Part shown: positions 28,419 through 36,545 of the stretch, one piece after another
Numbering within the stretch: the first letter of the stretch is position 1
Layout: every line of letters begins with the position of its first letter
NCBI GenBank assembly: GCA_943370145.1
Contig: CALRPY020000029.1
Span: 1-54,871 of the forward strand
DNA length: 54,871 nt
Source: Ga0077536 sp943370145
Lineage (GTDB): Bacteria > Pseudomonadota > Gammaproteobacteria > Ga0077536
Reading direction: 5' to 3'
Notes under the pieces: generated by a model
What the model was told of the DNA's origin: nothing
Databases searched by the model: none
Seen by the model: the letters and a program-made list of their open reading frames with translations, nothing else
Made by a program: the position numbers and the translations under genes

Positions 28419-28808
28419 TCACGGCAGCGCGACAGGCGGCGGGGCCACCCAGCCGGGCTTGCGGTACTCGACGATCACCGTGGGGTAGGTGCCGCCGCGC
28501 ACGTTGAAACGCGCCGACAGTCTGGCGTAGCGCGGGGCGCAGGCGGCGACGATGTCGTCGAGGATCGAGTTGGTGACGGCTTCGTGAAAGGCGCCGACAT
28601 CGCGAAACGACCAGATATAGAGCTTCAGCGACTTGAGTTCCACGCACAGTGCATCGGGTACGTAGGTGAGATCGAGATGCGCGAAATCCGGTTGGCCCGT
28701 CTTCGGGCACAGGCAGGTGAACTCCGGAATCGCGATTTCGATCGTGTAGTCCCGCTGGGGCGCGGGGTTCGTGAAGGTGTCTAGATGACGCTGGGGCTGG
28801 GTCGACAT
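28419..28808 (-). CDS. queF: NADPH-dependent 7-cyano-7-deazaguanine reductase (preQ0 reductase)
   Basis: A 129-residue single-domain (type I) QueF. The active-site motif is FTCLCPKTGQPDFAHL, with the catalytic cysteine at about residue 34 and an extra cysteine two residues before. The substrate and NADPH-binding ELKSLKLYIWSFR segment and FHE follow. It reduces preQ0 to preQ1 in queuosine biosynthesis. The short form is that of Bacillus rather than the long bimodular E. coli type. Upstream is the Lrp-type regulator gene; downstream is gluQ. Confidence 0.93.
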   Translation of the reverse strand: MSTQPQRHLDTFTNPAPQRDYTIEIAIPEFTCLCPKTGQPDFAHLDLTYVPDALCVELKSLKLYIWSFRDVGAFHEAVTNSILDDIVAACAPRYARLSARFNVRGGTYPTVIVEYRKPGWVAPPPVALP

Positions 28809-28898
28809 GGCCTGGGTTTCCGGGGCGCTGGATGGGCCCGCGATGGTACACGCCGCCGTACGGCAGTCAACGCACGGGCTCGCCCGGGCGCGCGGTCG

Positions 28899-29369
28899 TC
28901 AGGCGCCAAGGGTCGGGATGTAGCTGGTTTCCTTGACCTCTTCCATGACGACGTAGCTGTGGGACTGGGCCGGCACCGACACTTTCTTGAGGATATCGCC
29001 GAGCAGGTCCCGATACTCGGACATGTCGTGCAGCCGGGCTTTCACGAGGTAGTCGAAACTGCCCGACACGAGATGGCATTCCATCACCTGCTCCATGCCC
29101 AGGAGTTCCCTGCGCACGCGGTCGAACACCTCCCCGGACTTCTGTGCCAGCGTGATCTCGACGAACACCAGCAGAGATTTGCCCAGGGCCTGCGGCGCCA
29201 CCCGGGCGTGATAGCCAGTGATCACGCCGTTGCGCTCCAGGCGCTTCACACGCTCGGCGCAGGGTGACGTCGACAGGCCGATCCGTTCGCCGAGTTCGGT
29301 CATCGAAATCCGCCCGTTGCGCTGGAGGACATCGAGGATTCTGCGGTCGGTGCGGTCGAGTTCAGGCAT
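28899..29369 (-). CDS. Lrp/AsnC family regulator, DadR/Lrp-like
   Basis: A 156-residue Lrp-family protein. The N-terminal helix-turn-helix (LDRTDRRILDVLQRNGRISMTELGERIGLS, then SPCAERVKRLE) and the C-terminal RAM ligand domain (VFVEITLAQK; SGSFDYLVKARLHDM) are full length. ATG 29369 (MPELDRTDRR) matches the family start. It is divergent from dadA-dadX, as Pseudomonas dadR is from the D-alanine catabolic operon, so activation of dadA by alanine or related amino acids is the likely job; global Lrp is possible too. Confidence 0.87.
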   Translation of the reverse strand: MPELDRTDRRILDVLQRNGRISMTELGERIGLSTSPCAERVKRLERNGVITGYHARVAPQALGKSLLVFVEITLAQKSGEVFDRVRRELLGMEQVMECHLVSGSFDYLVKARLHDMSEYRDLLGDILKKVSVPAQSHSYVVMEEVKETSYIPTLGA

Positions 29370-29499
29370 TTTTGCGGTTGCTCCCGGTCGGGTCGGTGTT
29401 CGCGCGGGCATTTTATCCGTCAAAGAAATCAAATTCAGTCATTTCAACTGCCAAAGCTCAAATAAACTTTATACAAGAACTGGGAGTGGAGGTAATTGC
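29370..29499. promoter_or_regulatory. AT-rich divergent control region of the lrp and dadA genes
   Basis: About 75 bases (29410-29485) are distinctly AT-rich against a GC-rich background and include stretches such as AAGAAATCAAATTC and AAATAAACTTTATAC. This is typical of Lrp binding sites, which are degenerate. dadA's ribosome site GGAGG is at 29488-29492, just before the ATG at 29500. Confidence 0.45.
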
Positions 29500-30810
29500 A
29501 TGAAAGTCATCGTTCTGGGCGCTGGCGTCGTGGGCATCACCACCGCCTACTACCTGGCCCGCGCCGGAGTCGAGGTGCAGGTGCTCGACCGGCAGCCCGG
29601 CGCGGCGCTGGAAACGAGCTTCGCGAACGCCGGACAGGTATCGCCGGGCTACTCCACGCCGTGGGCCGCGCCCGGGATCCCCCTGAAAGCGATCAAATGG
29701 CTGTTCCAGCAACACGCTCCGCTTGCCCTGCGTGCGGACGGCAGCCTGTTCCAGCTGCGCTGGATCGCGTCGATGCTGCGCAATTGCACCGCCGGCCGCT
29801 ATGCGGTGAACAAGGAACGGATGATGCGGGTGGCCGAATACAGCCGTCACTGTCTGCGCCAGTTGCGCACGGACACCGGCATGGACTACGAGCACCGTAC
29901 CGGCGGTACCCTGCAGCTGTTCCGCGCCCAGGCCCAGCTCGATGCCGTTGCGCGCGACATCGAGGTCCTGCGCGAGTGCGGCGTGCCGTTCGAACTGCTG
30001 GATCGTGCAGGCCTTGCCGCTGCGGAACCCGCGCTCGCACATGCCCGGGCGCGGCTCGTCGGCGGCCTGCGCCTGCCCAGCGACGAGACCGGCGACTGCC
30101 ATCTCTTCACGACGCGTCTGGCCGAAAGAGCGCGCGCCCTCGGTGTCGACTACCGCTACGGCGTCACGGTGCGTCGCCTGGCCTTCGACGGCGACGCCAT
30201 CAGCGGCGTGGAACTCGACGGGCCCGTGCACGAGATGCTGCGCGCCGACCGTTACGTGATGGCCTTGGGCAGCTATTCGCGTGGGCTGCTGCAACCGCTT
30301 GGTCTCGATATCCCGGTCTACCCGGTCAAGGGCTATTCGCTGACGGTCCCGCTGCGCGAGCCGTCTCTCGCGCCTGTCTCCACCGTCCTCGACGAAACGT
30401 ACAAGGTCGCCCTGACACGCTTTGATCGGCGTATCCGCGTCGGCGGCATGGCGGAACTGGCGGGCTTCGACCTGCGGCTCAATCCACGCCGGCGCGCGAC
30501 ACTCGAGATGGTTGCCTCGGACCTGTTCCCAGGCGGCGATCTGCCGGCGGCTGAATTCTGGACCGGACTGCGCCCGATGACGCCGGACGGCACGCCGATC
30601 ATCGGCGGCACGCGCTACGGCAACCTGTTCCTGAATACGGGCCACGGCACCCTCGGCTGGACCATGGCCTGCGGGTCCGGGCAGCTGCTCGCAGACCAGA
30701 TCACGGGCCGCAAGCCGGCCATCGACACCAGCGGACTCGCCCTCGACCGCTATGCGCGGGCGGGCGTCTCGCGCGAGCCTGCCGTCCAGCCGGCGGGAGC
30801 GTCGGCATGA
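29500..30810 (+). CDS. dadA: D-amino-acid dehydrogenase small subunit type
   Basis: A 436-residue FAD-dependent D-amino-acid dehydrogenase. The N-terminal dinucleotide loop VIVLGAGVVGITTAYYLA, SFANAGQVSPGYSTPWAAPG and the C-terminal GLRPMTPDGTPIIGGT and NTGHGTLGWTMACGSG motifs match DadA throughout. It oxidises D-alanine (and other D-amino acids) to the keto acid at the inner membrane, passing electrons to quinone. ATG 29500 is preceded by GTGGAGG. Its stop overlaps the racemase start (ATGA). Confidence 0.94.
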   Translation: MKVIVLGAGVVGITTAYYLARAGVEVQVLDRQPGAALETSFANAGQVSPGYSTPWAAPGIPLKAIKWLFQQHAPLALRADGSLFQLRWIASMLRNCTAGRYAVNKERMMRVAEYSRHCLRQLRTDTGMDYEHRTGGTLQLFRAQAQLDAVARDIEVLRECGVPFELLDRAGLAAAEPALAHARARLVGGLRLPSDETGDCHLFTTRLAERARALGVDYRYGVTVRRLAFDGDAISGVELDGPVHEMLRADRYVMALGSYSRGLLQPLGLDIPVYPVKGYSLTVPLREPSLAPVSTVLDETYKVALTRFDRRIRVGGMAELAGFDLRLNPRRRATLEMVASDLFPGGDLPAAEFWTGLRPMTPDGTPIIGGTRYGNLFLNTGHGTLGWTMACGSGQLLADQITGRKPAIDTSGLALDRYARAGVSREPAVQPAGASA

Positions 30811-31904
30811 GCCGGCCCGCACGCGCGCGCATCGATCTCGATGCGCTCCGCCACAATTACCTTCTTGCCCGTGAGCTTCATCGCGGCCGCGCGGCCGCGG
30901 TGTTGAAGGCGAATGCCTATGGGCACGGTGCCGTCGAGTGCGCCCGGGCTCTCGAGCCGGTGGCGGATGCCTTCGCCGTGGCGTTCCTGGCCGAGGGGCT
31001 GGCGCTGCGCGAGGCCGGCATACGCGCCCCGATCCTCGCGCTGGAGGGTGCGTTCTCGCCTGTGGAACTCGAACGTGCCAGCCAGCAGGGGATCTGGATG
31101 GTGGTGCATCATGAAGAACAGGTAAGGATGATCGAGCGCGCTCCGATCAACTGCTCGCGGCTGCAGGTGTGGCTCAAGATCGATACCGGCATGCGCCGCG
31201 CCGGCGTCCCCGCCGCACAGGCGCGGGCGTTCCACGAACGCCTGCGCGCGACGGGGCGAGTGGCCGCGATCACGCTGATGAGCCATTTCGCGCGTGCTGA
31301 CGAAACCACGGTCGCGACCACGCTGGAGCAGGTGGCGACCTTCGACGCCGCGACGGCCGGCCTTCCCGGCCCGCGCAGCCTTGCCAACTCGGCGGGCGTG
31401 CTGGCCTGGCCACAGTCGCGCCGGGACTGGGCGAGACCGGGCATCCTGCTGTATGGCGTGGACCCGACGGGTGAGGGCCCGCATGACCTGCGCCCCGTCA
31501 TGGAGTTGAGCAGCGAAGTATTCGCGGAACGGGACCTCGCCGCCGGCGAGGCGCTCGGTTATGGCGGCAGTTTCGTCGCGGACCGACCGCTGCGCGTCGG
31601 ACTCGTCGCGTTGGGCTACGGCGACGGCTACCCCGGCCGTGCGCCCACCGGAACCCCGGTCGCGGTCGCCGGACAGCGCACGCGGGTGTTGGGTCGGGTG
31701 TCGATGGACATGATGGCGGTTGACCTGACGAACTTGCCGGGCACGGGCCCCGGCAGTCCCGTCGAACTGTGGGGCGCACGGATTCCGGTGGCTGAAGTGG
31801 CGGCCAGCGCCGGCCTGATCCCGTACGAACTCCTCTGCAACGTCAAACGCGTACCGCTCGAACATGTCGAGGCGGCGGTGGCTTATGCGGATACCGGCAC
31901 CTGA
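30807..31904 (+). CDS. dadX: alanine racemase, catabolic DadX type
   Basis: A 365-residue fold-III PLP racemase. The PLP lysine is in AVLKANAYGHGA (about residue 34). The N-terminal barrel has LKIDTGMRRAG and HFARAD; the C-terminal domain carries GYGDGYPG with the catalytic tyrosine region and MDMMAVDLT. Placed directly after dadA with a 4-base overlap, it converts L-alanine to D-alanine for DadA, the same logic as E. coli and Pseudomonas dadAX. It may also serve cell-wall D-alanine supply if no other alr exists. Confidence 0.93.
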   Translation: MSRPARARIDLDALRHNYLLARELHRGRAAAVLKANAYGHGAVECARALEPVADAFAVAFLAEGLALREAGIRAPILALEGAFSPVELERASQQGIWMVVHHEEQVRMIERAPINCSRLQVWLKIDTGMRRAGVPAAQARAFHERLRATGRVAAITLMSHFARADETTVATTLEQVATFDAATAGLPGPRSLANSAGVLAWPQSRRDWARPGILLYGVDPTGEGPHDLRPVMELSSEVFAERDLAAGEALGYGGSFVADRPLRVGLVALGYGDGYPGRAPTGTPVAVAGQRTRVLGRVSMDMMAVDLTNLPGTGPGSPVELWGARIPVAEVAASAGLIPYELLCNVKRVPLEHVEAAVAYADTGT

Positions 31905-32028
31905 TGCCGCGCGCCCGGCCCGCGCACCGGTGAAGGGCCAGAAAGACTTTTAAAAACATTCGTTTATATTTTCTCCGAGGCCGCCTCTCGATTGTGCCTC
32001 CATGGCGCGTCAGGTATGCTTCGCCGCC
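31905..32028 (+). promoter_or_regulatory. probable smc promoter region
   Basis: Between dadX and smc, 31941-31973 is an AT-rich patch (TTTTAAAAACATT then TTTATATTTTC). TATATT (31965-31970) is a possible -10 box. No convincing -35 or ribosome site is seen. Confidence 0.3.
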
Positions 32029-35000
32029 ATGCGAATCGCCAGAATAAAGCTCGCGGGCTTCAAGTCATTTGTCGACCCGACCACCCTGCACCTGCCCGGC
32101 AATCTGACCGGCATCGTCGGACCCAACGGCTGCGGCAAGTCCAACATCATCGACGCGCTGCAGTGGGTCATGGGCGAGTCCTCGGCCAAGCAACTGCGCG
32201 GCGATTCGATGGCGGACGTCATTTTCAGCGGGTCCAACTCCCGCAAACCGGTCGGCCAGGCATCGGTCGAACTGGTATTCGACAATTCGGATGGCGCCAT
32301 CGGGGGGCAGTACGCAAGCTTCGCCGAGATCTCGCTCAAGCGCACCGTCGGCCGGGACGGGTCGTCGAACTACTACCTGAACGGCACACGCTGCCGGCGC
32401 AAGGACATCCTCGACGTCTTCCTCGGCACGGGACTCGGCGCCCGTGGCGGCTATTCGATCATCGAGCAGGGCATGATTTCGCGCGTGATCGAGGCCAAAC
32501 CGGAGGAGTTGCGCAATTTCCTCGAGGAAGCGGCCGGCATCTCGCGCTACAAGGACCGCCGGCGCGAAACCGAAACACGGATGAGGCACACGAACGAGAA
32601 CCTGGAACGGGTGAACGACATCCGCGGCGAACTGCACAAGCAGCTCGAGCGCCTGCAGCGGCAGGCCAAGGCGGCGGAGAAGTACCAGGAACTCAAGCAG
32701 GAAGAGCGCAAGCTCGAAGCAGAGGCCATGGCCATCCGCTGGCGCGAGATCGAAGCCGCGCGCCAGGTGCAGCGGCAGCTGATCGCCACCCGCGAGAACG
32801 AACTCGAGGCGGCACTCGGCGAACTGCGCAGGATTGAATCCGCGCAGATGGCCTTGCGGGAGGAGCAGGCTCGCCTCACCGGCATCTTCAACGAGCGGCA
32901 GAGCGAGTTCTACGCGCGCAGCGCCGAGATTTCCCGTCTGGAGCAGAGCCTCGCCAGTCACCAGGAACGCCACCAGTCCCTTACCCAGGAACTCGGCCGC
33001 GCACGTCACAGCCGGGACGAGGCCATCAAGGTGCTGGAAGCGGACACCGCGCGCCAGAGCGCCATCGAGGCGGAAATCGCCGCGCTCGCACCTCAGATGG
33101 ACGATCGCACGGGCACCGAGGAAGTGCATGCCGAAGCGCTCAAGCGCGCCGAGCAGGCGGCGGAGGAATGGCAGCAGGCCTGGGACACCTTCAACAACGA
33201 ATACACCGAGGCGTCGCGCGCGGAACACGCCGACCAGGCGCGCGTCGAGATGCTGACCCGCGGACAGGCGGAGGCGGAAGGTCGGCTCGCCGCGCTGAAT
33301 GCGGAGCGCGCAAAGCTCGACCCTTCAGCGATCGAAACCCGGCTGCAGGAGCACCTCGGCGTGTTCCAGACGCGGGAGGCCGAACTGGCCGCGCTGCGCG
33401 CCGAGCAGACCGCCACCCGCGCCACGCTCGACGAGGCGCGCGCCCGCATCCAGGCCGCCGGCAAGGAGCTCAATGCGGCGCGGGCAGAGTGGCAGGAGTC
33501 GCGCGGCAAGTACGCTTCACTGAAGGCGCTGCAGGAAGCCGCGCTGGGCCGCGACCAGGCGGCGCTGAAGGACTGGCTGACAAAGAACGGCCTCGCGAGC
33601 AACCAGGCACTTGCCGAAACCATTTCGATCGAAGCCGGCTGGGAACGGGCGGCCGAAACCGCGCTGTCCGGACGCGTTGCCGCCCTGTGCGGGCCGGGTG
33701 CAGACCTGCGCCTGCTCGAGACGGAAGCCGGTACCGCGCCGACGGCCAGCATCGTCGCCATCAACGCCGAAACGGGCGTGCGCACCGCACCGTCGAGCGG
33801 CGCGCTGCCGCGACTCCTCGACAAGATCGAGAGCACCGTCGCGCTGGACGGCTTGCTGGCGGGCGTGTACATCGCCCCGGACCTTGCGACGGCGCAGGCG
33901 GCGCGCCACCAGCTGGCGGCACATGAGTCGGTCGTGACAGCCGATGGCATCTGGCTCGGCCCGAACTGGGTGCAGGTCCCAGGCCGCAAGCGCCCGGAGG
34001 ACAGCGTGCTGGCCCGCGAGCGGCAGCTCGAACAGCTGCGGGGCGTCGTTGAAGCCGCGGCGGCGAGAATCGCCCAGCTCGAGGAACAGCAGCGCGCTGC
34101 GCAGGAAGCGGCGCAGGGCATCGAGCGCAGGCTGGCCGAATTGTCGACGACCATCAATACGCGCGTGTCGGAAACCGCCGAGTTGAAGAGCAGGGCGTCG
34201 CGACAGGAGAGCGAACTCGCACAGGTACGCCAGCGGGCGACGAATATCGGTCAGCAGGTGGAGGACCTCTCGCGGCGCGCGGCCACCGACGCCTCCACCC
34301 TGGCCGCGCTGCACGAGAAGGTCGCCGGGCTGCGCGAACGCCTGCGCGAACTCGAAGCCCGCCGCGAAGCGCTCAACGTGGCGCGGCGTGACGTGCAACT
34401 CAAGCTCGAGGACGCACGCGTCGCCTGGCGTCGCGCCCGCGACGAGCGTCATGAATTCGCGCTGAAGCTCGAAAGCCTGAAGTCCACCCATTCCTCGCTG
34501 CTGCTGGCCATCGGTCGCAATCGACGCCTGGGCGAAGAACTGGGAGCGCGCTGCGTGGAGCTCGAAAGCGGCGCGGCCGCCGCGCTCGAGCCACAAGCGG
34601 AACTGCGCACTGCGCTCGACGCCGCGCTCGCCTCGCGCATCGCAAGCGAGCAGGCGCTGAAGGAGGCGCGCCAGAGTCTCGACCAGTTCGAGCAGCAGAG
34701 TCGGGAGCAGGAGGACACCCGCGGGCGCGCCGAAAAGACCTGCGCCGAACGCCAGCGCGCACTCGAGCAGGCGCGACTGGACGACCGCGCCTTGCAGGTT
34801 CGCGCGCAGGAGCAGGAAGAACGCCTGCAACAGGGCGGCCATGGGCTGGAGGGCATCCTCGCCGAGCTGGCGGCGGACGCCGACGAAGCGGTGTGGCGCG
34901 AGAAGCTGACCGCCGTCGGCGCGCGGATTTCGCGGCTGGGCCCGATCAACCTCGCGGCCATCGACGAGTTCGCGCAGCTCAGCGAGCGCAAGACCTACCT

Positions 35001-35553
35001 CGACAGCCAGTTCAACGATCTGACGCAAGCCTTGACGACCCTCGACGACGCGATGCGCAAGATCGACAAGGAAACGCGCACCCGCTTCAAGGAAACCTTC
35101 GACCAGGTGAATGCCGGTCTGCAGCGCCTGTTCCCGTTGCTGATCGGCGGCGGCCACGCCTATCTCGAACTGACTGGCGAGGATCTGCTCGAAACCGGCG
35201 TCACCGTCATGGCGCGTCCGCCGGGCAAGCGCAACAGCACCATCCACCTGTTGTCGGGTGGCGAAAAGGCGCTCTCGGCACTGGCCTTCGTGTTCGCGCT
35301 GTTCGAACTGAACCCCGCGCCGTTCTGCCTGCTGGACGAGGTCGACGCGCCGCTCGACGACGCGAATGTCGTGCGCCTGACCCAGATGCTCCAGCAGATG
35401 TCGGAACGCGTGCAGTTCCTGTTCGTGACCCACAACAAGATCACGATGGAGATTGCAGAGCAGCTCGTCGGCGTTACGATGCACGAACCGGGCGTGTCGC
35501 GACTCGTCGCGGTGAACATGGACGAGGCCGTCCAACTGGCGGCAACCGCCTGA
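32029..35553 (+). CDS. smc: chromosome segregation protein SMC
   Basis: A 1174-residue SMC. The N-terminal ATPase half has GPNGCGKSNIIDAL (about residue 32). Long coiled coils run to about residue 480 and again from about 650 to 1000. The globular hinge lies near 500-640. The C-terminal half has the LSGGEKALSALAF signature (about residue 1074) and Walker B LLDEVDAPLD. It forms the condensin ring with ScpA and ScpB, whose genes are not here. ATG 32029 (MRIARIKLAGFKSF) fits the conserved family start; ATG 32002 is in frame but has no ribosome site and no conserved sequence. zipA and ligA follow, a familiar gammaproteobacterial order. Confidence 0.95.
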   Translation: MRIARIKLAGFKSFVDPTTLHLPGNLTGIVGPNGCGKSNIIDALQWVMGESSAKQLRGDSMADVIFSGSNSRKPVGQASVELVFDNSDGAIGGQYASFAEISLKRTVGRDGSSNYYLNGTRCRRKDILDVFLGTGLGARGGYSIIEQGMISRVIEAKPEELRNFLEEAAGISRYKDRRRETETRMRHTNENLERVNDIRGELHKQLERLQRQAKAAEKYQELKQEERKLEAEAMAIRWREIEAARQVQRQLIATRENELEAALGELRRIESAQMALREEQARLTGIFNERQSEFYARSAEISRLEQSLASHQERHQSLTQELGRARHSRDEAIKVLEADTARQSAIEAEIAALAPQMDDRTGTEEVHAEALKRAEQAAEEWQQAWDTFNNEYTEASRAEHADQARVEMLTRGQAEAEGRLAALNAERAKLDPSAIETRLQEHLGVFQTREAELAALRAEQTATRATLDEARARIQAAGKELNAARAEWQESRGKYASLKALQEAALGRDQAALKDWLTKNGLASNQALAETISIEAGWERAAETALSGRVAALCGPGADLRLLETEAGTAPTASIVAINAETGVRTAPSSGALPRLLDKIESTVALDGLLAGVYIAPDLATAQAARHQLAAHESVVTADGIWLGPNWVQVPGRKRPEDSVLARERQLEQLRGVVEAAAARIAQLEEQQRAAQEAAQGIERRLAELSTTINTRVSETAELKSRASRQESELAQVRQRATNIGQQVEDLSRRAATDASTLAALHEKVAGLRERLRELEARREALNVARRDVQLKLEDARVAWRRARDERHEFALKLESLKSTHSSLLLAIGRNRRLGEELGARCVELESGAAAALEPQAELRTALDAALASRIASEQALKEARQSLDQFEQQSREQEDTRGRAEKTCAERQRALEQARLDDRALQVRAQEQEERLQQGGHGLEGILAELAADADEAVWREKLTAVGARISRLGPINLAAIDEFAQLSERKTYLDSQFNDLTQALTTLDDAMRKIDKETRTRFKETFDQVNAGLQRLFPLLIGGGHAYLELTGEDLLETGVTVMARPPGKRNSTIHLLSGGEKALSALAFVFALFELNPAPFCLLDEVDAPLDDANVVRLTQMLQQMSERVQFLFVTHNKITMEIAEQLVGVTMHEPGVSRLVAVNMDEAVQLAATA

Positions 35554-35606
35554 ACCAGATCCCGGCGGCGCACGAGCCGGCACAAGCGCTGGATTGACGA
35601 AAGCCG

Positions 35607-36545
35607 ATGGAAAGCACCTCCTGGACCCTGCGTATCGCGCTGTTCCTGATAGGACTCGCGATCCTGGGCGGCATCTACCTGTGGGCCACGTGGCGGCGAC
35701 GACGTGAGCGCAACCGCGGCCACGATCGTCGCATGCGCGGACTGCGCACGCCGCCGATGCCTCGCCATCGGGATGAGCCTGAAGTCGACGAATTTCCCGA
35801 CGACCCGCTACAGGACGAGCCGCGCCCGCCGCCGGAGGACGACTACGAAATCATCGTGGTCAAGCCACGGGAACGCGAGCGCGTCGAGGAATTGCCGACG
35901 ATCACCCGCGATCCGGATCCCGAACCACCGGCGCCGATGGCGGCACCCATCGTGCCGGAGGCGCCGGTCGGGCGCTCGACGCGTCGGCGGCGCACCAACC
36001 AGCTCGACCTCGGCTTCGACGACGCGCCGCCGCCGGCGCCGCGCGTCGAACGCGCCACCCGGCGCGAACGTCGCCCTGCAGCCGAAGCGCGGCAGCAGAC
36101 GGCGGCCAAGCCGGCGCCGCCGCCCCCGGATGTGCTTGCGCTCTACCTGCGCCCGGCGCGCAGTCCCACCTTCATGGGGCCGGTGCTCATCAAGGCGCTC
36201 AACGCAGTGGGCATGCGCTTTGGCGACATGAATATCTACCATCACTTCGGTGCCGGCGAGCTTCGCGCCGAGCAGCCGTTGTTCAGTCTGGCGAACATGT
36301 TCGAGCCCGGACAGTTCGATCTCGACGGCATCGAGGATTTCGAAACCGCCGGATTGGCGATGTTCATCCAGTTCCCGGCTGCGCTGGACGGCCCGGTCGC
36401 CTTCGAATTGTTCCTGAACACCGCACAGCGCCTCGCCGAGGCGCTCGACGCGGACCTGCTGAGCGAACCCAAGAAACCCCTGGACAGCGCGACCATCGAG
36501 AACATGCGCGTGGTCGCGGCACGATACAGCGATGAACGAAACTGA
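35607..36545 (+). CDS. zipA: cell division protein ZipA
   Basis: A 312-residue bitopic protein with an N-terminal membrane anchor (about residues 8-28, LRIALFLIGLAILGGIYLW). A charged, proline-rich, disordered linker follows (about 35-170), then a C-terminal FtsZ-binding domain from about residue 170 (VLALYLRPARSPTFMGPVL) with the expected amphipathic strands. It tethers the FtsZ ring to the inner membrane. The linker is rich in Arg, Pro and Glu, as is usual. ligA starts 14 bases before the zipA stop. Confidence 0.92.
   Translation: MESTSWTLRIALFLIGLAILGGIYLWATWRRRRERNRGHDRRMRGLRTPPMPRHRDEPEVDEFPDDPLQDEPRPPPEDDYEIIVVKPRERERVEELPTITRDPDPEPPAPMAAPIVPEAPVGRSTRRRRTNQLDLGFDDAPPPAPRVERATRRERRPAAEARQQTAAKPAPPPPDVLALYLRPARSPTFMGPVLIKALNAVGMRFGDMNIYHHFGAGELRAEQPLFSLANMFEPGQFDLDGIEDFETAGLAMFIQFPAALDGPVAFELFLNTAQRLAEALDADLLSEPKKPLDSATIENMRVVAARYSDERN

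Noticed and set aside
28809..28898. preQ1 riboswitch upstream of queF
   Set aside because: The interval is short and shows no H-type pseudoknot pattern that I can recognise.
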